Shown here one piece after another: positions 26,701 through 35,058 of a DNA stretch of 58,340 nt. Within the stretch, counting starts at the first letter, position 1; each line of letters begins with the position of its first letter. Position numbers and translations under genes: made by a program. This stretch comes from Pseudomonas taiwanensis DSM 21245 (lineage in GTDB: Bacteria; Pseudomonadota; Gammaproteobacteria; Pseudomonadales; Pseudomonadaceae). The stretch covers positions 1 to 58,340 of the forward strand of contig NZ_AUEC01000035.1 of the NCBI RefSeq assembly GCF_000425785.1, written 5' to 3'. The notes below the pieces were generated by a model. The model ran no database searches. It was not told the origin of the DNA and saw only the letters and a program-made list of their open reading frames with translations.

Positions 26701-28277
26701 ACGGGAACCACCTGAAAATACTTGTTATCGTTGTACCACCACTGTCCCAGCGCGTTGGACAACAGGCCATTATCCTGCTCCAGCAAGTCATCCGGCGGTG
26801 ACGGATCTTCGTAATGGCCGATCTCTGCGGACCATAATCGCGCCCGCCCCTCGCCATCCAGCACGGGCACCATCTGGTCGACGTTGGCGCTGCGTAGGAA
26901 GCCGCGGGCGACCAACGTCGTCCCGGCCGCCAGCGCGGTGCCGATCGCCACTGACTCGACCACACCCAGCAGGTGTTCCAGGGCTTCGTGCTGATGGCCC
27001 TGTTTCCAGTCCTCGACCCCTTCGAAAACCTCGGACAGAATCTGCCCCACCCAGTGGGTCACCAACACGGCGCCGATCACCGGCACGAACAACCCGGCCA
27101 GGCTGACCAGGCCTATGCCGACGGACTCCAGTGTTCGCAGGTGCTCGGCACTGACGCGGGCGTCGACCTGTGCGGTGGGTACTGCCAGAAAACGCGCATT
27201 GTCGCGAATTCGCTGCAACTGCTGCTCGGCCAGCACCTTGAATATCTGCTCATCGATTGCCCCACACGCACAGCTTGCATCGGTCTGATCGTCTGCCAGG
27301 CGCTTGTTCAGCGTCGAGAGGTAGGCAGCGCGGTCCGCCATCGCAATCCGCTGAACGAAAGCTTGCCGATAGGCTGCATCGCGCAACAGGGCTCCCAGCG
27401 CCCAACTGGCTTGCTGCCAACTGCCGAATGCGCGCAGGGGGCACTCAGGATCGCCAGGCAAGTACAGAATCACACCTTCGATGATGAACGGCGGAACATC
27501 CCTGAACGCGGGGTTGAGGCGTTGCAACTCGAAAGCCAATGCACCGTCCACACGACAGCCAAGAACCTCCAACGCCCCTGCACGCACCCTATGGCTATGA
27601 GGGTGGGTCAACGGCTGACCAGCCGCGAAGCGCCGCAGCATGTTCACTTCATCGGTGGGCAGCTGCCGTTTCAGCGACGCCAACTCTACGGCCAGCCTCA
27701 ATTGCGTGCGCTTGTCCTCGGCCAGTGCAGCCCGGTAGTCGGTGTCCAACACGCTGTCGAGATGCTGCTGATACTGTCGACCGACATCCAGCGTCCGGCA
27801 GATGTCCACCAGTTGCTCGCTGTCGGTGGTCAACACCCGCTCAGCCTGCCCCGTCGCTGGATCGGCGGGGTACACCAGAGCGGTGTGCTCGAAGAACGAC
27901 TCGCCTTGCTTGAAGTTCTGCATCAGTTTCAGCACTGCCGGCGAACGCACGAAATACGCTTCGTGCAGTATCGGGCCTGAGGCATCGGCGACCAGCTTTC
28001 GACGCTCTTCACGCCATTGCGCCTTGCCCAGCTCTACGGTCAGAGAAAGCGACGATTGCAGTTTCTCTTGCAGGCGTTGGGTGACGAATGTATCCAGCGG
28101 TTCGAGTCCTGCCAGTGCGACCTGCACCTTGTGCTGGCTCTGCACATGGTGCTCGAAGCAGGTCCGCAGGATTTGCACCTGGGCATACGTGGAGCTTCGG
28201 AGCCATTGCGGCAGGAGTTGTGCAATGAAAGCGTCGGTCGCGCGTTCTCGCGGCATATCTTGGGTGGTTTCGATCAT
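23733..28277 (-). CDS. LRR NEL-type E3 ubiquitin ligase / dermonecrotic-toxin-like effector, catalytic Cys present
   Basis: A giant protein of 1514 residues. The first 1000 residues match the dermonecrotic-toxin-like region (DUF6543) of Pseudomonas multidomain proteins and contain a hydrophobic hairpin at about 382-462 (GLVSLAGLFVPVIGAVLV and a second segment) around GHQHEALEH. Leucine-rich repeats of the x-LxxLxLxxNxLxxLP type lie at about 1016-1193. The C-terminal 320 residues resemble the NEL domain of IpaH/SspH ligases, with the CxD catalytic motif as Cys1302-Val-Asp (RTCVDQV), codon at 24372-24374. NEL proteins move ubiquitin onto eukaryotic host proteins. The ATG at 28277 is chosen; a GTG at 28310 is possible. 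No secretion signal seen; the delivery route is unknown. Tandem paralogue upstream. Confidence 0.85.
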   Translation of the reverse strand: MIETTQDMPRERATDAFIAQLLPQWLRSSTYAQVQILRTCFEHHVQSQHKVQVALAGLEPLDTFVTQRLQEKLQSSLSLTVELGKAQWREERRKLVADASGPILHEAYFVRSPAVLKLMQNFKQGESFFEHTALVYPADPATGQAERVLTTDSEQLVDICRTLDVGRQYQQHLDSVLDTDYRAALAEDKRTQLRLAVELASLKRQLPTDEVNMLRRFAAGQPLTHPHSHRVRAGALEVLGCRVDGALAFELQRLNPAFRDVPPFIIEGVILYLPGDPECPLRAFGSWQQASWALGALLRDAAYRQAFVQRIAMADRAAYLSTLNKRLADDQTDASCACGAIDEQIFKVLAEQQLQRIRDNARFLAVPTAQVDARVSAEHLRTLESVGIGLVSLAGLFVPVIGAVLVTHWVGQILSEVFEGVEDWKQGHQHEALEHLLGVVESVAIGTALAAGTTLVARGFLRSANVDQMVPVLDGEGRARLWSAEIGHYEDPSPPDDLLEQDNGLLSNALGQWWYNDNKYFQVVPVPGRSSWRLRHPRRESGFGPELAFNGERGWRLSSERPLEWEGAPLLLGRLWPPATRLDPERIGQILKVADVDQDHLRGLLVEGRALPVALRDTLERFAVDARVDGFLEQLDRGLNADPELFQWCVEHFGLEGLTSQEQRVALIEEGAAVREQLFDHFSRKYLAMDPLLDLVSRDFKGLPDAYALDVLRQATDTQRRWMRSEQRIPLPVAERARAHLQLARLTRAREGLYLKGSYHPDTVALAFALLRKHARLSTTVDIELREGSDVGRPLARLHPQNDPLCISTVLVRQAGGFKCYDLQGRELSVDQVDPVEIGEVLARYLSRDDLARLGWDGSQAREQINNALRAWLPADNKALVELLGAREIKPTRNSLRRLPDGRMGYPLNGHDEARHPSRRLLLESLGALYPTHSAQALEDYVATLLESPQTAYAVMIRQYQEYLALDRAMQTWVMQVPAGRQRGARRFASEELRRSWRLGGPQNSVSSTTAPASRLTLVGLDIGGLPALPANTDFAHITDLVLVGLQLEHVPPSFLGSFSRLRGLNLSNNALTSLPAGIGGLSQLRILHLARNRIRMTEEGAQALSGLTQLDTLDLGFNRLGSISLRLGQLTRLRELNLRRNNLHSVPTALEQCLHLEAADLRDNQIAQLPDTLLLAPLHVRLAIRLENNALPVAERERLYAANPVQVEPPGPTEAPGLARSAWLQLADSATRTARSLQWDDLLDEPDSDAFFRVLAELTQTSDFQHVPQDLSRRVWAMIAAASENAALRAELFELAAVRTCVDQVISCFSTLEVRVLLAEAMQSAAAGGQEQALLELACGLFRLDRVAMIAGKEVERRVTLEVDRLRTSGWPEEQSREFALAQVDAIEISLAYRVGLARTLNLPGQPKTMQFEQLAGVSPMQLSNAAAEVRWASATDALLNDISQRDFWIAHLERQYATEFQQVKQPFWEQLEEEGTEDAERVAHIQRAFDDAVHRLVLRLSAEALSVQDPAN

Positions 28278-28429
28278 GGTGGGTACTGCAGCGATTGATG
28301 GACCGCTCACACTGCCGCCACCCGAGGCGCGGCTGAACCGGGAAGGCTACCCACCGAGGCGGCGCTCGCCGCTGCACCCGATGGGTGGCATCCACTGCCT
28401 GGCCCAGGCAACGCCGGGCCATTGCGGTG

Positions 28430-31400
28430 TCATCCCAGTCGCGCCGTTTCGGACCTCAGTTCATGACGGGTCAGTGCCACCCGATGGCGATGCACTGCAG
28501 CATCGTGCGCGATCTGAAGGTCGTCCAGGGCGCGCGCGCGTTCGGCCGCTGTTGCCTGTGGATTTTCTGCGTGGTACCTGCCGATGCGAGCCCGGTGCGC
28601 CGACTCCAGCACCTGGAAGTCATTGGCGTGACGATTTTCCAGGTAGGACTGCCAGAAGCGGCGTTGACTCAGGTCTTCTGCCAGCTCCTCGATTCCTCCA
28701 ACCCGTTCGATTCGTTGCCGGTCGCTGAATATCGATTCCTCGGTGATTCCCGGAAGGCTATCGCCATGCATCGTCTGGGGCTGCCCAGGCAAACTCAGCG
28801 CCTCTCTGAGCCGCACACGATAGAGCAAGTCGATATCCCGACCATCGACATCCGCCAGGTGCGTGGCACTCGGATCTGCCCGCCGAGCGATGGCCCGTTG
28901 CTCGTTCACTCGCACCGTCGCCTCGCGCGAAAGCAAGGCGATAACGTCCAAACGATAGAGGCCACGGCCCAGTGCGATCAGCGCACGCCCCTGCACGCCC
29001 TGCACCGCGGCCCGTTCCGCGCGCGCTTCGAACATGCGCACCTGCAAGCGGGTGAACACATCAGCGACACGATTGCGCACGGTAGGCACCTCATCCACCC
29101 ACTCGAACATCCGCTCGCGCAGCGAAGCATGCTGTTGCAGTTCTTCGAGCAATGACCACACCTGGGTCGCCAGGTACCGGCGTGCCTGAGCGTAGTCAGA
29201 GACATACTGCAACTGACCCATCAGCTGAGCGAATGGTCCGCTGCCGCTGGCCCCCATCACGGCGTCCCATGTCGAACCTCGTTCCGACCTCGCGGATTCA
29301 GGCAAAATTCCGATCCACAAAGCGCGGATGTCGTCCTGGGACAATCCAGCCTGTGGGGCTTCCGGTATCGTATCGAGTGCGTACAGGCGTATCACCTGCC
29401 GGTTGCTCAACAGGTTGCGCTCCACCACGAATGCCTGACGGAAAGATTGCGGCATCTGTAACGTCTCGGGAGCGACTTCGGCCAGCTGGTTGTCTCGCAA
29501 GTCCGCTAATTGCAAGTGTTGGCACAACTCGATGTACCCCGGCCAGAGGCTCAGCCGGCAATGCCGTACGTTCAGCTGAACCAGGTGCTGAAGCTGACCG
29601 AAAGGCACGTAGAGCACGCCCAGGGGATTGTAGCTGAGGTCCAACCGCATCAACTGGGGCAGGCTGGCGAGCGCCTGGAAAGCCGACAGGGTCATGCGAA
29701 TGAAGTTACGCGCCAGGCGCAGGGTACGCAGCTGGGTCATGTGGGCCAGTCCGGTCGGAATGGCCAATAACCGATTGCCGCTGAGATTCAGGTTGTTCAC
29801 GTTGACGAAACTGTGCAGGAAGTCAGCGGGCACCGCGGTGATCGAGCTGTCATTGATGGCCAAGGACGTCACATGATTGAACTGCACCTGCCCAGGCAAC
29901 GCAGGCAGACTCGCCAACTCGCCAAGACTCAACGCCAGACGCAAGCCACCCGGCTGCCCGTCAGCGGCCGGCACTTGCTCGCCTTGCCCGCGCCAGGCGC
30001 GTAGCACGCGGTCCGAGAGCAGTTGCCGACTGGCCTGCCTTGTCGTGTTCAGCTCAGCCGAGACCCACCTGTTCAGTGCCTGCTGCAACTGCACATGATC
30101 ATCCTGCAGCGCTGCCAGGCCTGCAAACGGCATGTCTTCACCGTGCAACAGGCGCTGCAGTTCCTGTTCAAGCTGGTCATCGTCCAGACCGGGAAACAGC
30201 TGGCGCAAACCATTGAGCAACGTTTGCTTCGATGAACCCTGCGCCGCGCCTTGGCCACGCCCGCTCAGCACGTAGCCGACGCGACCATCGGGCAGCCGTT
30301 GACCTGGGTTGAACCAGCGAGGCTGGGCAGGCCAACCGAGCAGTTCGATGCACCGGTCGTGGGCGTTCGGAAGCCGCGTGATCAGCAACTGACGTAACTC
30401 ATCGGCTGGATCGTCGCCTAGGCCCAGCGCCTGCAATTGGGCCGACGACAGCACTGCCGCGATCGCTTCGAAAATGGTAGTCGGCGCCGTTCTCGAAGGT
30501 CTCCATGACTGCCCCCGGCCATCGAACAATTGAAAGTGCCTGCCAACGCGCACCAGGCTGATGCGCCCCGTTTTGGGACCCGCCGGATCGAGTTCGGCCA
30601 ACAGACGCCCCGTGGGCGTTGCCTCGCGCACTTCCAGGTTCAGATCGGCCGGCCTTCCCGGCAGCTGGCGGAGCAAAGCAATCGCCAGCTCGTCGGTTTC
30701 CGCGCAGCTGGCGCTGCCAAGGTAAAAACCTTCCAGCGCACGGGTCAGCCGAGCCACCCGCAGCAAAGACCGCGCCTTGCTTGCCATCGCCAGCGACAAG
30801 CGCTGCTGCACAAGCGCTATCTCCAACTCGCTTCTGTCAATGCCGCTGAGCACCTGCGGAATGTAGCCTTTGGGAAGCCCGGGAAAATCACGCGACACCA
30901 CGAGCGCCAGCGAGGAGCTCGACCGTGGCGCGTAGGCAAAGCTCTCGAACAGCCGCCACCGCATCAGCGGCATCTGCTCGATCAACCTCTCGCGCATCCC
31001 CTGCTCGGGACCGGCGACTTCATGTTGAGCAGTGCACCATGCCAGCAGATCTTCTTCATCCTGCCCCAGCGCACCACTGTTCAGGTGGCCGATGAAAGCC
31101 TCGATCCGAGCGTCAACTTCGAACCGGCGCAGCGTGTCGGCGAGGTTGATGGGTGCAGGTCGGCTCTCCACCAGCAAACCCCGCAGTTCATCCACGTCCA
31201 TGCCGGCCACCTGAAGAATCTGCCTGGCCCTTTCAGCATCCACAGGGGACGCTTGCGGCCACAGGCAGTCCAGCATGCGCGCGCCATCGTCCCACTCGAG
31301 CGGTTGATCCTGTTGCAACCGCCAACCGCGCTGACCATTGTGTTGCACGACCGGACCATAGGCGCTGTCACGCAAAGGGTGGCGAAGTCGCCATGGGCCC

Positions 31401-32947
31401 AGGGGATCGGGGCGATGCACTTCGTAGTAACGGGTCTGCACCCGCATCCAGCGGCGCTTGCCCTGGCCGTACAGGCCGTCCGGCTGCAGACGCCTGTCTT
31501 CGGGCATGGTTTCGTAGGGCGTCAAATCACCAGACCAGAGACGCTTGCGATGGGTATCAAGGGCAATCGGCTCAAGCGCATCCACGAAGGCACTGCGCAC
31601 CACGGCCACGCCCGCGACCGTGGCAACCGTGTAGGCCAGGGCCTCTGCGACACTCAGCACATGCTCCAGGGCCTCGTGCTGATGGCCTTTGGACCAATCA
31701 ACGGCGCCTTCGAACACGTCGGACAAGGTCTGCACCACCAACTGTCCAAGCAGCAGCGCCCCCACGACCGGGTTGAACAGGCCTACCAGGTTGACAAGCC
31801 CCATGCCCACCGACTCCCAACGCTGAATCCGTCGCCCAGCGGCGGCGGCATCGACCTCAGCCGTTGGCACCAACAATAGCCGCGCATCATCCTTGACCTG
31901 CTGCACCTGGGCCCTGGCCAACGTGAGGAACGCATCCTCCACGATCGAGCCTCTGACCAATTGCAGGTCCGGTCGGGCATCCTTCAGGCGCAGATCAAGG
32001 GTCTGCAGGAAGGTTGCGCGATGCTCCAGGTGGACTTGCTCCGACAGGCACTGGCGCAAGCCCGGGCGCTGCAGTTCGCTGACCAGCTGCTCGTGCAACT
32101 GCGCCAGCGAAGTGAAGCGTCGCAAGGCCTGGTCGGGGGCGCTAGGCAGATAAAGCAGCACGCTTTTTATCACACCATCGAACTCGCGCAGCACGACTAA
32201 CAATGCATTGGAAAGCGTCTGCCCCAGCAGCTCGACATGATTGACACTGTGTGGAACCGGTTGCCCGACCGTGTGCGGAATGTGCGTTGCGATGTCACGT
32301 AGGGCGATTTGCTCCAACGCGGATATTTCCCCCCGCAGCGCGGCGATTTCGATGGCGAGGATGAATCCACTGCGCTTGTCTTCGGCCAGCAGATTCAGAT
32401 TCTGCCCGCCATACACCTGTTCGACCTGGTCCTGGTATAGCTTGCCCGCGTCCAACGTCCGGCATCGCTCGATGAACGCGTCGTCGGCGGCCACCAGCAC
32501 ATCATTGGCACCTTCCAGGACCAAGCCACTGCCCACGTAGAAGCGACTGTCCGCGGCAAATCCCTGCATCAGCTTCGATAGTGCGGGCGAATGGGTGTAC
32601 TTGGGTTTGTAGACAAAGTCGGGCCACGCCAGCTGCCCCGCAAAATCGGGAGAAACCGTGACCCAGTGCAGATCGGACACCTGTGTGCCTGGAGGCAGTG
32701 CATCGCCTAGCAGGGCCTGGAACTGTCGCTCGGCAAACTGCTGCAACGGAAGCAGTTCATGGGTCGCTGCTCGCAACCGATCATGGCTGGCCTGGTGCCT
32801 TTTGAAGCTATCGCGCAGTTTCCTGATCTGCCCGCGCGAGGCTCGCCTCAGCCAGTCCGGTAACTGGGCCTGGATGAAGTCATCGGTAGCGGTCGAAAGC
32901 CTTGCTTGTACGGAAGACGCTTGCTGGGAAGGAGGGATAAGCGTCAT
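28430..32947 (-). CDS. LRR NEL-like giant protein lacking the catalytic Cys (pseudo-ligase)
   Basis: A 1505-residue paralogue of the downstream giant with the same order: DUF6543-like region, hydrophobic hairpin at about 377-452, leucine-rich repeats at about 1005-1182 and a NEL-like C-terminus. Aligning TVRNRVADVFTRLQVRM here with TCVDQVISCFSTLEVRV in the paralogue puts Val1290 at the catalytic Cys (codon 29078-29080, GTG) and Asn1292 at the Asp. No cysteine occurs anywhere after the repeats, so conventional thioester chemistry is impossible. The frame is open for 4.5 kb, which argues against a decaying pseudogene. The ATG at 32947 has GGAG five bases upstream. It may be a regulator, decoy or binding partner; that is inference. 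Confidence 0.83.
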   Translation of the reverse strand: MTLIPPSQQASSVQARLSTATDDFIQAQLPDWLRRASRGQIRKLRDSFKRHQASHDRLRAATHELLPLQQFAERQFQALLGDALPPGTQVSDLHWVTVSPDFAGQLAWPDFVYKPKYTHSPALSKLMQGFAADSRFYVGSGLVLEGANDVLVAADDAFIERCRTLDAGKLYQDQVEQVYGGQNLNLLAEDKRSGFILAIEIAALRGEISALEQIALRDIATHIPHTVGQPVPHSVNHVELLGQTLSNALLVVLREFDGVIKSVLLYLPSAPDQALRRFTSLAQLHEQLVSELQRPGLRQCLSEQVHLEHRATFLQTLDLRLKDARPDLQLVRGSIVEDAFLTLARAQVQQVKDDARLLLVPTAEVDAAAAGRRIQRWESVGMGLVNLVGLFNPVVGALLLGQLVVQTLSDVFEGAVDWSKGHQHEALEHVLSVAEALAYTVATVAGVAVVRSAFVDALEPIALDTHRKRLWSGDLTPYETMPEDRRLQPDGLYGQGKRRWMRVQTRYYEVHRPDPLGPWRLRHPLRDSAYGPVVQHNGQRGWRLQQDQPLEWDDGARMLDCLWPQASPVDAERARQILQVAGMDVDELRGLLVESRPAPINLADTLRRFEVDARIEAFIGHLNSGALGQDEEDLLAWCTAQHEVAGPEQGMRERLIEQMPLMRWRLFESFAYAPRSSSSLALVVSRDFPGLPKGYIPQVLSGIDRSELEIALVQQRLSLAMASKARSLLRVARLTRALEGFYLGSASCAETDELAIALLRQLPGRPADLNLEVREATPTGRLLAELDPAGPKTGRISLVRVGRHFQLFDGRGQSWRPSRTAPTTIFEAIAAVLSSAQLQALGLGDDPADELRQLLITRLPNAHDRCIELLGWPAQPRWFNPGQRLPDGRVGYVLSGRGQGAAQGSSKQTLLNGLRQLFPGLDDDQLEQELQRLLHGEDMPFAGLAALQDDHVQLQQALNRWVSAELNTTRQASRQLLSDRVLRAWRGQGEQVPAADGQPGGLRLALSLGELASLPALPGQVQFNHVTSLAINDSSITAVPADFLHSFVNVNNLNLSGNRLLAIPTGLAHMTQLRTLRLARNFIRMTLSAFQALASLPQLMRLDLSYNPLGVLYVPFGQLQHLVQLNVRHCRLSLWPGYIELCQHLQLADLRDNQLAEVAPETLQMPQSFRQAFVVERNLLSNRQVIRLYALDTIPEAPQAGLSQDDIRALWIGILPESARSERGSTWDAVMGASGSGPFAQLMGQLQYVSDYAQARRYLATQVWSLLEELQQHASLRERMFEWVDEVPTVRNRVADVFTRLQVRMFEARAERAAVQGVQGRALIALGRGLYRLDVIALLSREATVRVNEQRAIARRADPSATHLADVDGRDIDLLYRVRLREALSLPGQPQTMHGDSLPGITEESIFSDRQRIERVGGIEELAEDLSQRRFWQSYLENRHANDFQVLESAHRARIGRYHAENPQATAAERARALDDLQIAHDAAVHRHRVALTRHELRSETARLG

Positions 32948-33044
32948 GGTGGCTCCGATCTGGGCAGAAAGGGGCCATATGCTTGTACCTAACCCACCCT
33001 CGGCTGCAGCTGGAAACGCTTCGACACGCACGGCAGAGGTTGAT

Positions 33045-34067
33045 TCATTCGCTCCCGTCTCGGGCTTGGATCAGCGCCCGATAGTGACCTGGGTTGCAGC
33101 CGAACCATTTACGGAAGGCCTTGTAGAACGAGCTGCTGTCGGCAAACCCCAGCCGTTCGGCGATATCGCCCAGGCCCGGCTCGACCTGGGCCAACCAGGC
33201 AATCGCCAGCTCGCGTCGTGCGCTGTCCTTGAGGCGTTGGTAGGTCTGCCCCTCCTCCGCCAGGCGCCGGCGCAGGGTTGCGCTGGACAAGCACAAGCCA
33301 CGCGCCAGGCTGTCGGCATCCGGCCAATGTGCCGGGTCGATCTTCAGCAAATCGCTGCGGATGCGCCTGGCCAGGCTGGCCGGATCGCGGTACTTGACCA
33401 GAATGTTGCCCGGCGCTTCGGCAAGAAAGCGCTGCAGCTCCTGGGGCGTGCGCCTAAGCGGCAGGTCCAGGCAGTCGGCGGCGATGATCATGCGGGTACG
33501 CGGACGGTCGAATTGCAGGTTCTCGGAAAACATCACCCGGTAGTCGTCGCAGAACGGTGGCTCGGCACAGCGCAGGTCGATAGCCAGGATCGGAATCCGC
33601 CGCCCCGCCAGCCAGCAGGCCACACCGTGCACGATCATCCAGAAGGTGAAATAGGTGAACGCGCGCCGTGGCAGGTCACGGGGCTCGTTGACGACGATTT
33701 CGGCCAGGCTCTGCTGGCGTACCAGGCTCGGTTGCAGATCCTGCAGCATCAACGACAGAAAGCCCAAGGCAATTTCAAGCCCGGCACCGAGGCTCTGCTG
33801 AGCCATGGCTGCGCGGGTCAGAAAGGCAAGGCTGCCCATCGGCAAACCACGGGGGTCCATGGCGAAGAACTCATCGTTGCAACGTCGGGCAAGCAGCCGC
33901 CACAGCTTGGCATAGGCGTCGGCAGACACCCTCGCCTGCGCCAGCTCCAGTTGTTCCGGCTCGATGCCGGCGCGAAGCAGCAGGCCCACGTCAGGTGACC
34001 CAGCGGGGCATGTCTGCAACAAAGCCTCACGTACCAGTTGCATGGAGATCGTGTCTTTTTCGCTCAT
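33045..34067 (-). CDS. AraC-family regulator (arabinose-binding-like N-terminal domain)
   Basis: A 340-residue regulator. Residues about 15-200 have the helical ligand domain found in many Pseudomonas AraC proteins (PF12625 type), and the C-terminal 100 residues carry the AraC HTH (DSLARGLCLSSATLRRRLAEEGQTY and LGDIAERLGFADSSSFYKAFRKWFG). Its ATG overlaps the stop of the LysR gene (ATGA), so both come from one transcript. Downstream in the same direction, after 97 bp, follow the two NEL genes and then the fad operon; regulators of this subfamily often control fatty-acid or CoA-ester pathways next to them, so fadDx is a candidate target, by context only. Confidence 0.85.
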   Translation of the reverse strand: MSEKDTISMQLVREALLQTCPAGSPDVGLLLRAGIEPEQLELAQARVSADAYAKLWRLLARRCNDEFFAMDPRGLPMGSLAFLTRAAMAQQSLGAGLEIALGFLSLMLQDLQPSLVRQQSLAEIVVNEPRDLPRRAFTYFTFWMIVHGVACWLAGRRIPILAIDLRCAEPPFCDDYRVMFSENLQFDRPRTRMIIAADCLDLPLRRTPQELQRFLAEAPGNILVKYRDPASLARRIRSDLLKIDPAHWPDADSLARGLCLSSATLRRRLAEEGQTYQRLKDSARRELAIAWLAQVEPGLGDIAERLGFADSSSFYKAFRKWFGCNPGHYRALIQARDGSE

Positions 34068-34924
34068 TGCCCATCCAACCCCAGGAATGCCTTGATCAAA
34101 CGTAACTCGCGGCGGCGCTCCAGGCAGCCGACCATGTGCCGGTTGACCAGACCGTCGCCAGCTATGGGCCGAGCCACCACCCGAGGATCGTGGGCCACCT
34201 CCACCGATGAGACAATACCGATACCCAGCTCGGCCGCGACGGCCTCTGTCACCGCCTCACGACTGTCCAGTTCCAGCAGCACCCGGGGTTGCACCTTGGC
34301 TGCCGCACACGCCTGGTCAAACGTGCGCCGGGTGATCGAGCTGGGTTCACGCAGCACCATGATCTGCTTGTCCAGATCGGCCAGCGCCAGCTCACCCGAG
34401 GCATGCGCCCAAGGGTGGCCCACTGGCAACAGCGCACAAATCCGTGAATCACCCAGGCCCTGCAAGTACAGGCCATTGCGCGCCTCGACTTCGGTCAGCA
34501 CGGCCACATCGGCATGCTCGGACAACAGCGCCGCCAGGGTTTCCTGGGCATTGCCCAGGCGCAGGTTGACCGTGATACCAGGGTAACGCGCGCGCAACTG
34601 CGCCAGCATGGGCATCACCCGGTGCGGACCGTCGGCAGCGACTTCCAGGCGCCCGGTCAGCAGTTGCCGATTGGCCTCCAGCATCACCTGTGCTTCTTCT
34701 GCCAGGCTGAACATGGCCCGGGTGATGGCTGCCAGGCGCGTACCCTCCTCGGTCAGTTCGACCCGCCGCGCCGTGCGCCGCAACAGCGTGATCTGGTAGT
34801 GCTCCTCCAACGCCTTGATGTGCCCGGTCACCGCTGGCTGGCTGATGAACAGACGCGCCGCGGCACGGGTGAAACTGCCTTCACGGGCAACCGCGTCGAA
34901 TGCACGTAACTGGAACAGGTTCAT
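34064..34924 (-). CDS. LysR-family regulator divergent from phnWX
   Basis: A 286-residue LysR-type regulator with the usual N-terminal winged helix (LFQLRAFDAVAREGSFTRAAARLFISQPAVTGHIKALEE) and a periplasmic-binding-protein-like effector domain from about residue 90. It is divergent from phnW across 134 bp, the standard position for an activator of 2-aminoethylphosphonate use, so the inducer is probably that compound or phosphonoacetaldehyde (inference). Its stop overlaps the AraC gene start by 4 bp, an odd pairing of two regulators in one unit. Confidence 0.88.
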   Translation of the reverse strand: MNLFQLRAFDAVAREGSFTRAAARLFISQPAVTGHIKALEEHYQITLLRRTARRVELTEEGTRLAAITRAMFSLAEEAQVMLEANRQLLTGRLEVAADGPHRVMPMLAQLRARYPGITVNLRLGNAQETLAALLSEHADVAVLTEVEARNGLYLQGLGDSRICALLPVGHPWAHASGELALADLDKQIMVLREPSSITRRTFDQACAAAKVQPRVLLELDSREAVTEAVAAELGIGIVSSVEVAHDPRVVARPIAGDGLVNRHMVGCLERRRELRLIKAFLGLDGQ

Positions 34925-35058
34925 ATCTATCGGCCTGACTTATGACTGGCATAACAACAAACAATTTGATTGATAAAAGGGCGAATTGCAACCTAGCACC
35001 CGTAGTTTCAGCGCCACCTCTATTGGCGGACCACCCGCAGCTTGTGAGGAACCACGGA

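Noticed and set aside
28430..32947. Upstream giant gene as a decaying pseudogene
   Set aside because: No stop or frameshift over 4.5 kb, a good ribosome site, and conserved domain order. Loss of the catalytic Cys alone is better read as functional divergence.
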